The notes under the pieces were generated by a model that saw only the letters and a list, made by a program, of their open reading frames with translations, did not search any database and was not told the DNA's origin. A stretch of 64,000 bases of DNA from Bacteroidales bacterium (lineage in GTDB: Bacteria; Bacteroidota; Bacteroidia; Bacteroidales; Lentimicrobiaceae). Of the stretch, positions 7,978 through 16,421 are shown one piece after another (within the stretch, counting starts at the first letter, position 1; each line of letters opens with the position of its first letter). The stretch is from assembly GCA_016705005.1 (NCBI GenBank), contig JADIZB010000009.1, positions 1 to 64,000 of the forward strand, read 5' to 3'. A program made the translations under genes and the position numbers.

Positions 7978-10605
7978 TCAAACCCCGAACCGGTAAGAAA
8001 CCTTAATCAGAAAAACATTGTGCGGCACGATGGTGGTCAGATGTTCGAAATCGTTCTGAGGCCGGAAGGTGCCCAGCGACTGGTCATCGGCACGGTTCTG
8101 CGACCAGACCAGGTAAACGGATGATCCGGGCAGGTATTCCCAGCGGATGACAAGATTGGATAAGAAATAGAAGGCGTTGAAATCAGGTTTGTCGAAGGTG
8201 TAATCGGTGCTGCCGTCCAGATCTTCATCAACACTGTAAAGCTCATCGGAACTGCTGTATCCCAGCTGGCTTTCGGAATAATGGATGAACCTGTCGGTGA
8301 AGGCATCCGCTTTCGGATCGGTGATCATCTTGTAGCGCGAGAATTTCCCGGCCGAGATAAACGGCTGTCCGTAATACTGTATGGTAAGGTCAGGGGTCAG
8401 CCCGACATTGATCCTTACCGGTAAGCCGAAGGTCTCCTGGTAAAGTGAGGCAAAAATATACCTGTCTTTCCCCTGCATGCTGCCGGTTTCCACATACTGC
8501 AGCATACTCTGGTCGATGCTGTAGAATGGTTGTACGGAGATGTTCAGTGCATTCACCGGAGCCCAGGTCAGCCTCAGGTTCAGGTTTCGGTAATCGCCCA
8601 CCCCCTCGTCGCCTTTATAAAGGTTAAAACTGATGCCCGCATTGAACTTTTTGGAATAATCGGACGAGAGTCCGGTCCAGATGTTGTTGCCCCCGGGCAG
8701 CAGCATGGAAGGCCCGCCACGGAGCAGGTAATTGGAACGCTGGGCAAAATCCCTGTTGACCCCTACAGAATAGTTCCACATGTTTTTAAACTGGGTATGC
8801 GCATTGATGTTGGTTCCCGAATACCGGTTGTGCATGCCGAAATCCCAGCCGCTCCACTGGTTGAAATTCAGGCTGATCTCCTTGAAGATGCTGATGGGCT
8901 TGTAGTAACGGTATCCGACCCATATCACCTGGAAAATATCGTCGGTCCTGCGCTGGAAGCCGGCGTCGTTGATCTCGAATCCCGGCGAACGCCAGTTGAT
9001 CCATGTGGTATAAAGCCAGTTGCCGCGGCCTGCCTTTCCAAATTCAACAATCCCGGCATGGCCGGTAAGTGACGTACGTGACGGGTCATATTTCAGGTAA
9101 GAAGCGTCGGGCCGCTGAAAATAACGGGCCGAGGATTCCTGTGTCTCTTTGATGGCCAGGGAGTCACCGGTTACATGGCTTACCATCCCCTTGAAGTTCA
9201 GGTAATAGGTCCGGTCCTTCCAGGTATGGTTGAAGTCGACGCCCCCGGTATAGGCTGCTTTGTGCAGGTTGTTCATGGCGGCATCCTCAATATTGCGGTT
9301 CACCGAAGTAAACATGCCACCCAGTTTGGAGGTTCCCTTGTTGAAGTCCTTCTGCAACCGGCCGACAAAGTAATTGGTCAGGGGTTCGACATCGATTTTT
9401 TCACGGTTTTCGGACGAAATCACCTCTGCCCTTTCGCGTCCGGTGACCGACTCGAGCACCCCTACAGACCAGCCATTACCGGTCTTGCCGGTCAGCTTGA
9501 AGGCCCCGAGGATGGAGGTGTTTGAGGGAGCATCGGTATAATCGTAATCCGACAGATCGCGGTGGGGCGATCGTCCGATCCGGCGCGAATAGAAGAGATT
9601 GTCGCTCGACGATTCGTTCTCGCCGGGGGTCACCCCGAAACTCAGGATGCTTCGTCCTTCCACAAAGAAAGGCCGTTTCTCTTCAAAATAGGATTCAAAG
9701 GCGGTGAGGTTTACTTCTGAGGGGTCAGCTTCAACCTGGCCGAAGTCGGGGAATATCGTAAAGTCGAGGATCATATTGTTGGTAATCCCGATCTTGCCGT
9801 CGAGTCCTGCCGATATACCGGAAGATTTCCCGGTCCTGAAAGGGTTTCCCTCTTCCTTTTCATATCTTTCGACAGAAGCAACGGTGTAGGGCATAAGTTC
9901 TATCTGCCTTTTCGGCTGAATGCCCCGCAGCCCTTCCATGGTCCCGAAACGGCTCACCCAGGTGGAAGCATCGCGGGGAATGGGCTGCCAAAGGTCCACT
10001 TCATCCGACCGCTGCAGGTAGCGCATCACCTGGAGCCCCCAGGTATGAATCTCGCCCTGCGAAAAACGGAGCTGGGTCAGCGGAATCTTCATTTCGACAT
10101 ACCAGCCATGGCTGTCGGCCGAATGCTTCCCGGTCCAGACAGCATCCCACGACTCATCTTCTCCGCCGGATCCGTCAACCACCACACCATCCACCTTAAC
10201 ACCGGCAGCGGTGACCCAGAAGAAGAAAGCCGTGGTCTTGTCGAAATAACTGTCGATCTGTATCCCGGCCATATCGCCTTCCATCTCGTCGCGGCGCGAC
10301 AAACGGCGGCTGATTTTCGACGGATCCTGCTCAAGCAGCCTGAAGGCCACATACAGATGGTCGGTATCGTACATGATGTTGAAGCTAGTCAGCTGCGATC
10401 CGGGCTGACCCTCCAGCGGTTTCTGCTGCACAAATCCGGATTCCCACCCTCCGGCAGGCCATTCATCATCCTCTATGATGCCATCGGCAACGGGAGCTTT
10501 TCCTTTTACCTCAGAGGGCACATAGGAGCGGATGCTGTCGTTGACCGCAAAAGCAGAGGTACAGGTAATCAATATTGTCAGGGCAGGGATAAGTAACAGT
10601 CGCAT
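7978..10605 (-). CDS. DUF5916 outer-membrane protein with N-terminal CBM9-like domain
   Basis: The 875-residue precursor has a signal peptide ending near CTSAFA (residues 15-20). Residues ~35-215 form a CBM9-like beta domain (DGIIEDDEW, IDSYFDKTTAFFFWV). A long DUF5916 region follows, with the family motif EEKRPFFVEGRSIL near residue 315 and aromatic, alternating strands up to a final SYRFGV, as expected for an outer-membrane beta-barrel. DUF5916 proteins are common in Bacteroidota and have no settled function; binding or transport of a ligand at the surface is inference. It has no close operon partner: 191 bp separate it from the next minus-strand gene upstream. Confidence 0.88.
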   Translation of the reverse strand: MRLLLIPALTILITCTSAFAVNDSIRSYVPSEVKGKAPVADGIIEDDEWPAGGWESGFVQQKPLEGQPGSQLTSFNIMYDTDHLYVAFRLLEQDPSKISRRLSRRDEMEGDMAGIQIDSYFDKTTAFFFWVTAAGVKVDGVVVDGSGGEDESWDAVWTGKHSADSHGWYVEMKIPLTQLRFSQGEIHTWGLQVMRYLQRSDEVDLWQPIPRDASTWVSRFGTMEGLRGIQPKRQIELMPYTVASVERYEKEEGNPFRTGKSSGISAGLDGKIGITNNMILDFTIFPDFGQVEADPSEVNLTAFESYFEEKRPFFVEGRSILSFGVTPGENESSSDNLFYSRRIGRSPHRDLSDYDYTDAPSNTSILGAFKLTGKTGNGWSVGVLESVTGRERAEVISSENREKIDVEPLTNYFVGRLQKDFNKGTSKLGGMFTSVNRNIEDAAMNNLHKAAYTGGVDFNHTWKDRTYYLNFKGMVSHVTGDSLAIKETQESSARYFQRPDASYLKYDPSRTSLTGHAGIVEFGKAGRGNWLYTTWINWRSPGFEINDAGFQRRTDDIFQVIWVGYRYYKPISIFKEISLNFNQWSGWDFGMHNRYSGTNINAHTQFKNMWNYSVGVNRDFAQRSNYLLRGGPSMLLPGGNNIWTGLSSDYSKKFNAGISFNLYKGDEGVGDYRNLNLRLTWAPVNALNISVQPFYSIDQSMLQYVETGSMQGKDRYIFASLYQETFGLPVRINVGLTPDLTIQYYGQPFISAGKFSRYKMITDPKADAFTDRFIHYSESQLGYSSSDELYSVDEDLDGSTDYTFDKPDFNAFYFLSNLVIRWEYLPGSSVYLVWSQNRADDQSLGTFRPQNDFEHLTTIVPHNVFLIKVSYRFGV

Positions 10606-10796
10606 GGAGTGGCAATTTGATGCATACTATAGACGGCAAAACCGCTGATTTATTACATCAAAACCATGCCATATTATATCCAACTGATTAACAGTATCTT
10701 AAACTATACTATTTATCACAATATGCACGATATCGGAATGCAGGTGTGCGATGGCGGACAAACTTACGATGGTGAACCGGCAAAAAAATGGCCAGG

Positions 10797-12101
10797 TCAG
10801 AAATTATATATCACCGAAAGCAGTATCCGGATGTTCGAAACGCCTTCGGTTTCTGTAATCACACCTTTATCATCCCGGTTCAGGAGTCCGTTGGCATCCC
10901 TGGTGGCATAGGCAGCATTGGTATATTCCAGTTCGGTGGCGAAGTTGAACTTACCGCTGATGAAGATGACCCGCGGAGATACCCTGAAAATGGACTTTAC
11001 ATTTGCGCCCCTGACAGTGGCATCGGTTCCCCCTGCTTTGTTTGAATAAACCAATACACTTTCACCTGCGCCAAGGTTTTGGGTATAACCTGCCCAAAGG
11101 CCGAATTGGAATTTCTCACCGTTGGTGTTAAATTCTGCCCATCCGGTAAGGTTTTTCAACGCAGTATAATCGACTGTATTGCGCGTAGTGTCGGTGACTG
11201 AATGAACCGCATACCCTCCCAGCATGGTGAGATCAAAGAGGTTTTGACCGTATATGCCCTGAAGTTTAAGGGTGAAGGCCGGGTTTTTATATCTGATAAA
11301 GCCTGTGGCTGAAAAGCCCCCGATCTTTTCATTTGTCTGATAAGTCTGAATTCCCTTTGTGGTGGTCAGCAGGGGTTGCAGTGTTTTGTAATCCACCGCG
11401 ACTCCGGCCAGGAGACCTGATTTCGTCTGGGCATTGTTTGATTCATACGACACAACAGCACTCAAATCAGGGAGTGAGGAATAGCGCAGTGATGATGAAC
11501 CCTGGGGGCTGGTAAAATCCCGCTGTGCTGAAACTGCAGCAGCCAGACTGATCTTTCCCAATTTGTGGGTAAGCCTGATCTGCGGGTTACGCGAGAATGG
11601 CTGCATCGGGGCCCCGGTGTTAAACGAGATAACGCCTGAAAAACATCCGGGGATAAAAAACGGATGCCAGTACTGACCGGTGAGCAACTCTGTTTTTGCC
11701 CAGTTCAGCTTGACAAATGCGTGCCTGAGGCGGAACCCGTTGGCATCCACGAAAGCAGCATTTTCATTGCCGAAAAAATCAGCTTCCAGTACAGCGGATG
11801 TTTTTGCACCAAAGGCATCGGGAGCGGTAATCTTCCCTGTAATCCTTGATTGAATGGAAAGAAAGTTGAATGAAGATTTATCGTTGATGTCATTGCCATC
11901 AGCATCTTTGCTGACTTCTTTGGGGTACAGCAAAAAATGTCCTTCACGTATGGTATAACTCTCCCGGGTATCCAGGAAGAAATCGTTTTTAACAAATCCG
12001 GAAAAGCTGATGCCATATGCCGGTTGTTCATTCTTTTCCTGTCCGGATGAAAACATCGGCAACAGCATGACTGCAGCGAATAGGTAAAGTTTGTTTTTCA
12101 T
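10797..12101 (-). CDS. Porin-like outer-membrane protein
   Basis: The 434-residue protein has a signal peptide (MKNKLYLFAAVMLLPMFSSG) and then alternating amphipathic strands: FSGFVKNDFFLDTRES near the N-terminus and NIRILLSVIYNF at the C-terminus, ending in the aromatic residue typical of barrels. The segment LRHAFVKLNWAKTELLTGQ resembles trimeric-porin-type Bacteroidota proteins. It begins 12 bp after the TPR gene, so the two form a unit behind the symporter genes. Co-location with a carboxylate symporter suggests, but does not show, a role in organic acid uptake. Confidence 0.75.
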   Translation of the reverse strand: MKNKLYLFAAVMLLPMFSSGQEKNEQPAYGISFSGFVKNDFFLDTRESYTIREGHFLLYPKEVSKDADGNDINDKSSFNFLSIQSRITGKITAPDAFGAKTSAVLEADFFGNENAAFVDANGFRLRHAFVKLNWAKTELLTGQYWHPFFIPGCFSGVISFNTGAPMQPFSRNPQIRLTHKLGKISLAAAVSAQRDFTSPQGSSSLRYSSLPDLSAVVSYESNNAQTKSGLLAGVAVDYKTLQPLLTTTKGIQTYQTNEKIGGFSATGFIRYKNPAFTLKLQGIYGQNLFDLTMLGGYAVHSVTDTTRNTVDYTALKNLTGWAEFNTNGEKFQFGLWAGYTQNLGAGESVLVYSNKAGGTDATVRGANVKSIFRVSPRVIFISGKFNFATELEYTNAAYATRDANGLLNRDDKGVITETEGVSNIRILLSVIYNF

Positions 12102-12113
12102 ATTTTTCTATGT

Positions 12114-12871
12114 TTATTTGTTTTTTTCGGGTGGAAACAATTTGTCAACAATGGACCTGTCTTCAGGATCAACTCCCATCAGTACATTAAAATTATTCCT
12201 TGCGGTGAAATTGTCCTTCCAGAGTCTGATCGCTTTTATGTAACTTTCCATAGCATCGTTCAGCATGTATTTATGACGCTGCACAATCCCGAGATTGGTA
12301 TAGGCCACCGATAACCGCCTGGGTGTCTCCATTTGAGCCAGCATCAGGTCATCAACACGTTTATTCAGGATTTCATCTGTGTTCTTACCTTGAAATGCCT
12401 GATCATCCGGCGAAAAACCGGGAGATGTCTCTGCCAGCCAGTCCTGGCGCGAATAACCACTGAATTTGTCAATCCAGCGCTGATAAATCAGTATGCAGGT
12501 GTCAAGGTTTTTCATTGCAAAATTCAGCAGTTGTTTCTTCTCCGTACTATCCTTCACCTCATACAATGCCAGGCTGAGAAAAGCAGATCCCCTGTTGTTG
12601 TATACCAGGCCGGGTTCAAAGGAATTGCCATAACCCGGGACATTGCTAAAGACCGCTTCAATGCTGTCGAGAAGGGGAAAAACCTCCCGGTATTTCTTCC
12701 CGGCCATCAGCTGATCGTATTGTTTCAGCATGTATTTAGCCCCGATGGTACGGGGGGGTCTTCGGCACTATTTTCTGACCGGTAATAAAAGTATGCCACT
12801 GCAAAACTTATCGCAGTGATACCTGATAAAACCAGCAGAAGTGTTTTGTGGTGCCTTATAAATCCGATCAA
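12114..12871 (-). CDS. Membrane-anchored TPR-like protein, probable one-base frameshift
   Basis: The frame 12731-12114 (205 residues, MLKQYDQLMAGKKYREVFPL...) has helical TPR-like repeats and a typical TPR end (AYTNLGIVQRHKYMLNDAM). Directly upstream in another frame is a membrane anchor: GFIRHHKTLLLVLSGITAIS, then FAVAYFYYRSENSAEDPP. The two join at a run of seven C (minus strand, 12751-12757 on plus as G7). Eight C would fuse ...SAEDPP with RTIGAKYMLKQY. The probable start is TTG at 12871, just past the terminator of the symporter gene. The run is either a sequencing error or a possible phase-variable tract. A scaffold role is inference only. Confidence 0.6.
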
Positions 12872-12883
12872 TGGAAATGGTTT

Positions 12884-12923
12884 TAAAAGAGACAACCCGT
12901 ACAGTAAACCGGATTGTCTCTTT
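12884..12923 (-). terminator. Terminator after the sodium symporter gene
   Basis: Arms AAAGAGACAA (12886-12895) and TTGTCTCTTT (12914-12923) plus adjoining CC/GG bases form a strong stem, followed on the minus strand by TTTT. It lies 18 bp past the stop of the symporter. Confidence 0.75.
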
Positions 12924-12940
12924 AAAAGTACAACAAGAAA

Positions 12941-14617
12941 TTAAGAGTGAACTTTCTCGATCAGGAATTTCTTAATTTCCGTCGGCGTGGGTGTGGTAAG
13001 TTTTGAAACTATAATGTTAGCCAGAATGGCCAGCGGTGCACCGATCCAGGCAAAGTACCATACATTCAGCCAGTGTTCGACAAAAGCCTGTCCGGGCAGT
13101 TGCCCGCCTGATTTTGCAACGATAAAATAGAGCAGAGCAAAAAGTGAAATGGCGATACCAACACTCATTCCGGCAATACCGCCGGCCCTGTTGGAGCCAC
13201 TCCACCAGATGCCGAGCAGGAACAACGGGAAGATGGTACAGGCCGCCATCGAAAAGGCTACGGCGACCAATTGGGCAATCATCCCGAGTTTAAGCATGGC
13301 AACGATGCCTACCACAACACCCATCAGGATGGTGCCAAAGCGGGCCATCCTGAGCTGTGCTTTCGGTGAAGCCGCAGGGTTGATGATTTTTACGTAAAGA
13401 TCATGTGAAAAGGCGGATGATCCGGCTACCAATAATCCTGAGATGGTTGAAAAAGCAGCAGAAACAGCTCCGGCTGCCAGCAGACCGACAATCAGCGGAG
13501 GCAGGTTGCCCAGCTGGGCAGTATAAACCACTATGGCATCCGAAGCGAGATTTCCGACTTCAGGATTGGATGACAGGATTTTTCCGAATACCGAATAAAT
13601 TGGGGCACTCCAGTAAAGAACGCAAATGAAAAACAATCCCCAGACACATGACAAACGCGCATCGCGGATGGTCGGCGTAATATAAAAGCGCTGCAGCACG
13701 TGCGGCAGGCCGGCAGTTCCCAGCATAAGTGAGAAGCAGATGGCCATCCATTGAAATGCTGTGGCACCGGTTGCCGGATCCCAGGGCATGGCAAACTCAG
13801 GGCTGGGCACCAGTGATACATGATGCCCGTAAGCATTCAGCAATGCCGCTCCGTTGGCTATATTTGGTGCCGGTATGCCTGTTACAATGTCGGATACCAC
13901 CGAACCGTAACCGAATTGTGGTATGAGCCAGAAATAATCAAATTTGTAAGTAAGCAGGAATGTTGGGATCAGAAAAGCGATGATCAGGATAATGTATTGA
14001 ATGACCATGTTCTTTGTTGCACCGATCATCCCTGAAATCATGGTGTAGAAAATTACCACGGAAGCACCGATGATGACCGACCAGAAATAATCTATTCCGA
14101 GGATCCATTTAAACATCAGTCCAACACCCCCGAATTGTCCTACACAATAGGCAAAAGAGATCAGAATGGTAAAGATCGCACTTGTTGCCCTGAGACCCTG
14201 AGAGTAATACCTGTCGCCAATAAAATCGGAAGCGGTAAATTTTCCGTATTTACGGATCTGACCGGCCATTAAAACGAGCAATAGCACATATCCGCCCGTC
14301 CAGCCTACAACATAGGACAGTCCATTGTATCCGGTTGCATACATCATCCCGGCCATTCCGAGAAAAGATGCGGCACTCATCCAGTTGGCACCGATGGCCA
14401 TACCTGAACTGACGTTTGAGATCTTTCGTCCGGCAGCATAGTAATCGGTGGTGTCTTTTGCCCGGGAGAGGAAGCCTACCGCGACAAAAGTGATCAACAC
14501 CGCAATCAGGATAACGGCAGGGCCGAGTTTGAAACTTCCTTCAAGTTGTGTCAGGTTCTCCGAAAAAACCAACACAGGAACCGAAAGGGTACTTATGGTG
14601 AGAAATATCTTTTTCAT
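12941..14617 (-). CDS. Sodium:solute symporter of the acetate permease (ActP) type
   Basis: The 558-residue product is full length for the SSS family with about 13 membrane helices. The signature region TDYYAAGRKISNVSSGMAIG and ANWMSAASFLGMAG near residues 57-90 is typical of ActP-like cation/acetate symporters. YDIYVK-like and PTPTEIKKFLIE segments end the protein. Na+-driven uptake of acetate or another short monocarboxylate across the inner membrane is the family role; the exact substrate is inferred. It follows the DUF4212 gene by 27 bp, and that pairing (small subunit plus symporter) is conserved in many bacteria. A terminator follows. Confidence 0.9.
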   Translation of the reverse strand: MKKIFLTISTLSVPVLVFSENLTQLEGSFKLGPAVILIAVLITFVAVGFLSRAKDTTDYYAAGRKISNVSSGMAIGANWMSAASFLGMAGMMYATGYNGLSYVVGWTGGYVLLLVLMAGQIRKYGKFTASDFIGDRYYSQGLRATSAIFTILISFAYCVGQFGGVGLMFKWILGIDYFWSVIIGASVVIFYTMISGMIGATKNMVIQYIILIIAFLIPTFLLTYKFDYFWLIPQFGYGSVVSDIVTGIPAPNIANGAALLNAYGHHVSLVPSPEFAMPWDPATGATAFQWMAICFSLMLGTAGLPHVLQRFYITPTIRDARLSCVWGLFFICVLYWSAPIYSVFGKILSSNPEVGNLASDAIVVYTAQLGNLPPLIVGLLAAGAVSAAFSTISGLLVAGSSAFSHDLYVKIINPAASPKAQLRMARFGTILMGVVVGIVAMLKLGMIAQLVAVAFSMAACTIFPLFLLGIWWSGSNRAGGIAGMSVGIAISLFALLYFIVAKSGGQLPGQAFVEHWLNVWYFAWIGAPLAILANIIVSKLTTPTPTEIKKFLIEKVHS

Positions 14618-14644
14618 GTTTTATCTTTTTGAATGAATACCCGG

Positions 14645-15415
14645 TTATTCCTTAATACCATATTTCTTCTGCAGCTGGCTTATTCTGATACTATAAAACA
14701 GGCTGATGCCAACGAAGAGAAACAACAGGAACTCAGATGTATAGAAATAATGGAACGGGAAGCCCAGAAACCTGGTATCTGTCAACACTGACTGGTTATG
14801 CACAAGATAAAGTTTCATGACGCCGGCGAGGGAAGTCCATTCCTCAGGTGTCAGCTCTTCCCGACCTGCATTCAGGCTGTATGGCAGGATGGATTCTTTC
14901 AGATTGGTCGGATCTGCCCCTGTTACTTCGTTTGCCAGGGCGTTGATGGAGGCCCTGGTACTTTTGAGTTCAGCCTGCAACTGAATATATTCGGTGTCGG
15001 AAGCTTTCTCCAGTTTTTCACGGGTAGCCTGAAGCTCATTCACAAATCCCGATAAAACCATTCCTGCTGAATCAGGCAACATGCTATAAACGCCCCAGCT
15101 TACCCCTTTGCGGATGAGTAATCTGTTTTCAGGCGTGACCGAGGATTTACCGGCGACAGAAACCATGGAATTGATAAAATCCTGATTTTCTTCAACGGTA
15201 CCGGTACCGGCTTTAACGTTTTCAAAAACAGCTTCGAATTTCACAAATGCCTTTTCAGGTGTTGGTTTCTGGAGCACCAGCAACAACAGCTGAAAACCAA
15301 ATATGGCTACAAACCACACCAGCACCAGGCTGATGATCAGATCCCTGTTAGCCTTCCCGTACCGGCTAACCGGCTTAAAAAGATTGAATGAATAATCCTG
15401 TTCGGTTGATTCCAC
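14645..15415 (-). CDS. DUF4212-like symporter small subunit with a large inserted domain
   Basis: DUF4212 proteins are usually near 90 residues with two membrane helices. Here the first helix (LIISLVLVWFVAIFGFQLLL) and the last (FYTSEFLLFLFVGISLFYSI) are both present but are separated by about 150 polar, partly coiled-coil residues that would face the periplasm. I chose GTG at 15415 because AAAGGAGG lies five bases before it. The longer frame starting with TTG at 15448 has no ribosome site and overlaps the predicted -7 element. The gene precedes the ActP-like symporter and is divergent from a Crp/Fnr gene with a shared FNR-type box. The function of the insertion is unknown. Confidence 0.75.
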   Translation of the reverse strand: MESTEQDYSFNLFKPVSRYGKANRDLIISLVLVWFVAIFGFQLLLLVLQKPTPEKAFVKFEAVFENVKAGTGTVEENQDFINSMVSVAGKSSVTPENRLLIRKGVSWGVYSMLPDSAGMVLSGFVNELQATREKLEKASDTEYIQLQAELKSTRASINALANEVTGADPTNLKESILPYSLNAGREELTPEEWTSLAGVMKLYLVHNQSVLTDTRFLGFPFHYFYTSEFLLFLFVGISLFYSIRISQLQKKYGIKE

Positions 15416-15445
15416 GATGTCCTCCTTTGTTATTTTATTAACAGC

Positions 15446-15478
15446 CAAATTTATTTATTCCTAAAAATTATCAATCAA
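15446..15478 (-). promoter_or_regulatory. Probable promoter of the symporter operon
   Basis: On the minus strand, TAAATTTG (15453-15446) matches the -7 consensus TAnnTTTG. TTG trinucleotides at 15478-15476 and 15474-15472 lie 22 and 18 bp upstream. The FNR-type box centre would then lie near -65, a position used by activators of this family. Spacing is imperfect. Confidence 0.4.
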
Positions 15479-15499
15479 TTTTGTTGTTGCTTAACAACA

Positions 15500-15513
15500 T
15501 TGATACAGATCAA
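15500..15513. promoter_or_regulatory. Perfect FNR/CRP-type operator between divergent genes
   Basis: TTGATACAGATCAA matches the FNR consensus TTGAT-N4-ATCAA at all ten defined bases. It lies in the 130 bp between the DUF4212/symporter operon (minus) and a Crp/Fnr-family gene (plus). It overlaps the -33 region of the latter's predicted promoter, suggesting autorepression, and sits at an activating distance from the former. Confidence 0.75.
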
Positions 15514-15524
15514 CTTTTTTGATT

Positions 15525-15532
15525 TATATTTG
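15525..15532 (+). promoter_or_regulatory. -7 element of the Crp/Fnr gene
   Basis: TATATTTG matches TAnnTTTG. A TTG at 15500-15502 lies 22 bp upstream, inside the FNR-type box. The gene start is 14 bp downstream. Confidence 0.45.
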
Positions 15533-15545
15533 TAAAAACCTGTGT

Positions 15546-16232
15546 ATGCGAACTGTCAGGCATGAAGGCTGCGCAGCCTGCCATCTAAAGTGCGACATTT
15601 ACCTTACAGCCATAGAAATGCAGATGGAGGCTGATCTGGAGCCAATACATATCGTGTATAAAAAGCATGAAACCATCTGCCGTCAGAAGACGCTGATCAC
15701 CCATGCCATCGTAATGCTTGACGGCAGTGCAAAAATGTATATTGATGGTCTCAACAACAAGAACATCATCCTGAATATCCTGCTGCCCTCGAACTACATA
15801 GGCCTTTTACCCGTGTACAGCATTCCTGAATCAACCTATAATGTTGCTGCCCTCAGTGACTGTTATACCTGTCACATAGATATTGGTCTGATTTCAACCT
15901 TATATAACAGCAATCAGAATTTCATGCACAGTCTGAATCAGGCTTTCGGTAAGTCCGTTTCTGCCATTATGCGAAAACTCATCTCGCTGAATCAGAAGCA
16001 GATTCGCGGGAAAGTGGCTGAAAGCCTGCTCTATCTGTCAGCACTGTACGATGCGACCAGGTTCATTTTGTCCATCACCCGTAAAGAGCTGGCTGAATTG
16101 TCGGCCATCTCGGAGGAGAATGCCGTCAGGGTACTGACTGAATTTAAAAATGAAGGCATCATTGACATGAACGGGAAGGAAATCACGCTGAAAGAAATGG
16201 GCTTGCTGGAAACCATCAGCGCGATGGGATAA
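15546..16232 (+). CDS. Crp/Fnr-family transcriptional regulator
   Basis: The 228-residue product (from ATG 15546) has an N-terminal cyclic-nucleotide-binding-like beta-roll (residues ~30-130), a long dimerisation helix and a C-terminal winged HTH (ITRKELAELSAISEENAVRVL, split here as ITRKELAELS and AISEENAVRVL). The N-terminus carries CAACHLKC (C-x2-C-x3-C), and a DCYTC stretch lies mid-protein. Such an arrangement could ligate an Fe-S cluster as in FNR, though the spacing differs from E. coli FNR. It is divergent from the symporter operon with an FNR-type box between, so it probably controls that operon and itself. An oxygen or redox signal is inference. Confidence 0.85.
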   Translation: MRTVRHEGCAACHLKCDIYLTAIEMQMEADLEPIHIVYKKHETICRQKTLITHAIVMLDGSAKMYIDGLNNKNIILNILLPSNYIGLLPVYSIPESTYNVAALSDCYTCHIDIGLISTLYNSNQNFMHSLNQAFGKSVSAIMRKLISLNQKQIRGKVAESLLYLSALYDATRFILSITRKELAELSAISEENAVRVLTEFKNEGIIDMNGKEITLKEMGLLETISAMG

Positions 16233-16324
16233 GGAGAAATGCCGGTGGCAAAAAGATCAGAAGCCAGCCCGAACCAATGCAATTAAAACAGTATATCCCG
16301 CTCACCAGCCGAACAGAAAAACAA

Positions 16325-16412
16325 ATTACTTTCTACTTTAGACTTTTTGAGCCAGGCGGCAAACTTTGAGCTTTTTACTTTGAGCTTTGAGACTTTGAGC
16401 TTTAGACTTTCA
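16325..16412. repeat. Degenerate ACTTTGAGCTTTGAGACTTT repeat
   Basis: Roughly 9-10 bp units of the type (A)CTTTGAG(C/A) recur about seven times between 16325 and 16412, between two convergent genes. It is a decayed simple repeat with no evident gene. Confidence 0.6.
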
Positions 16413-16421
16413 ACCTCTCCT

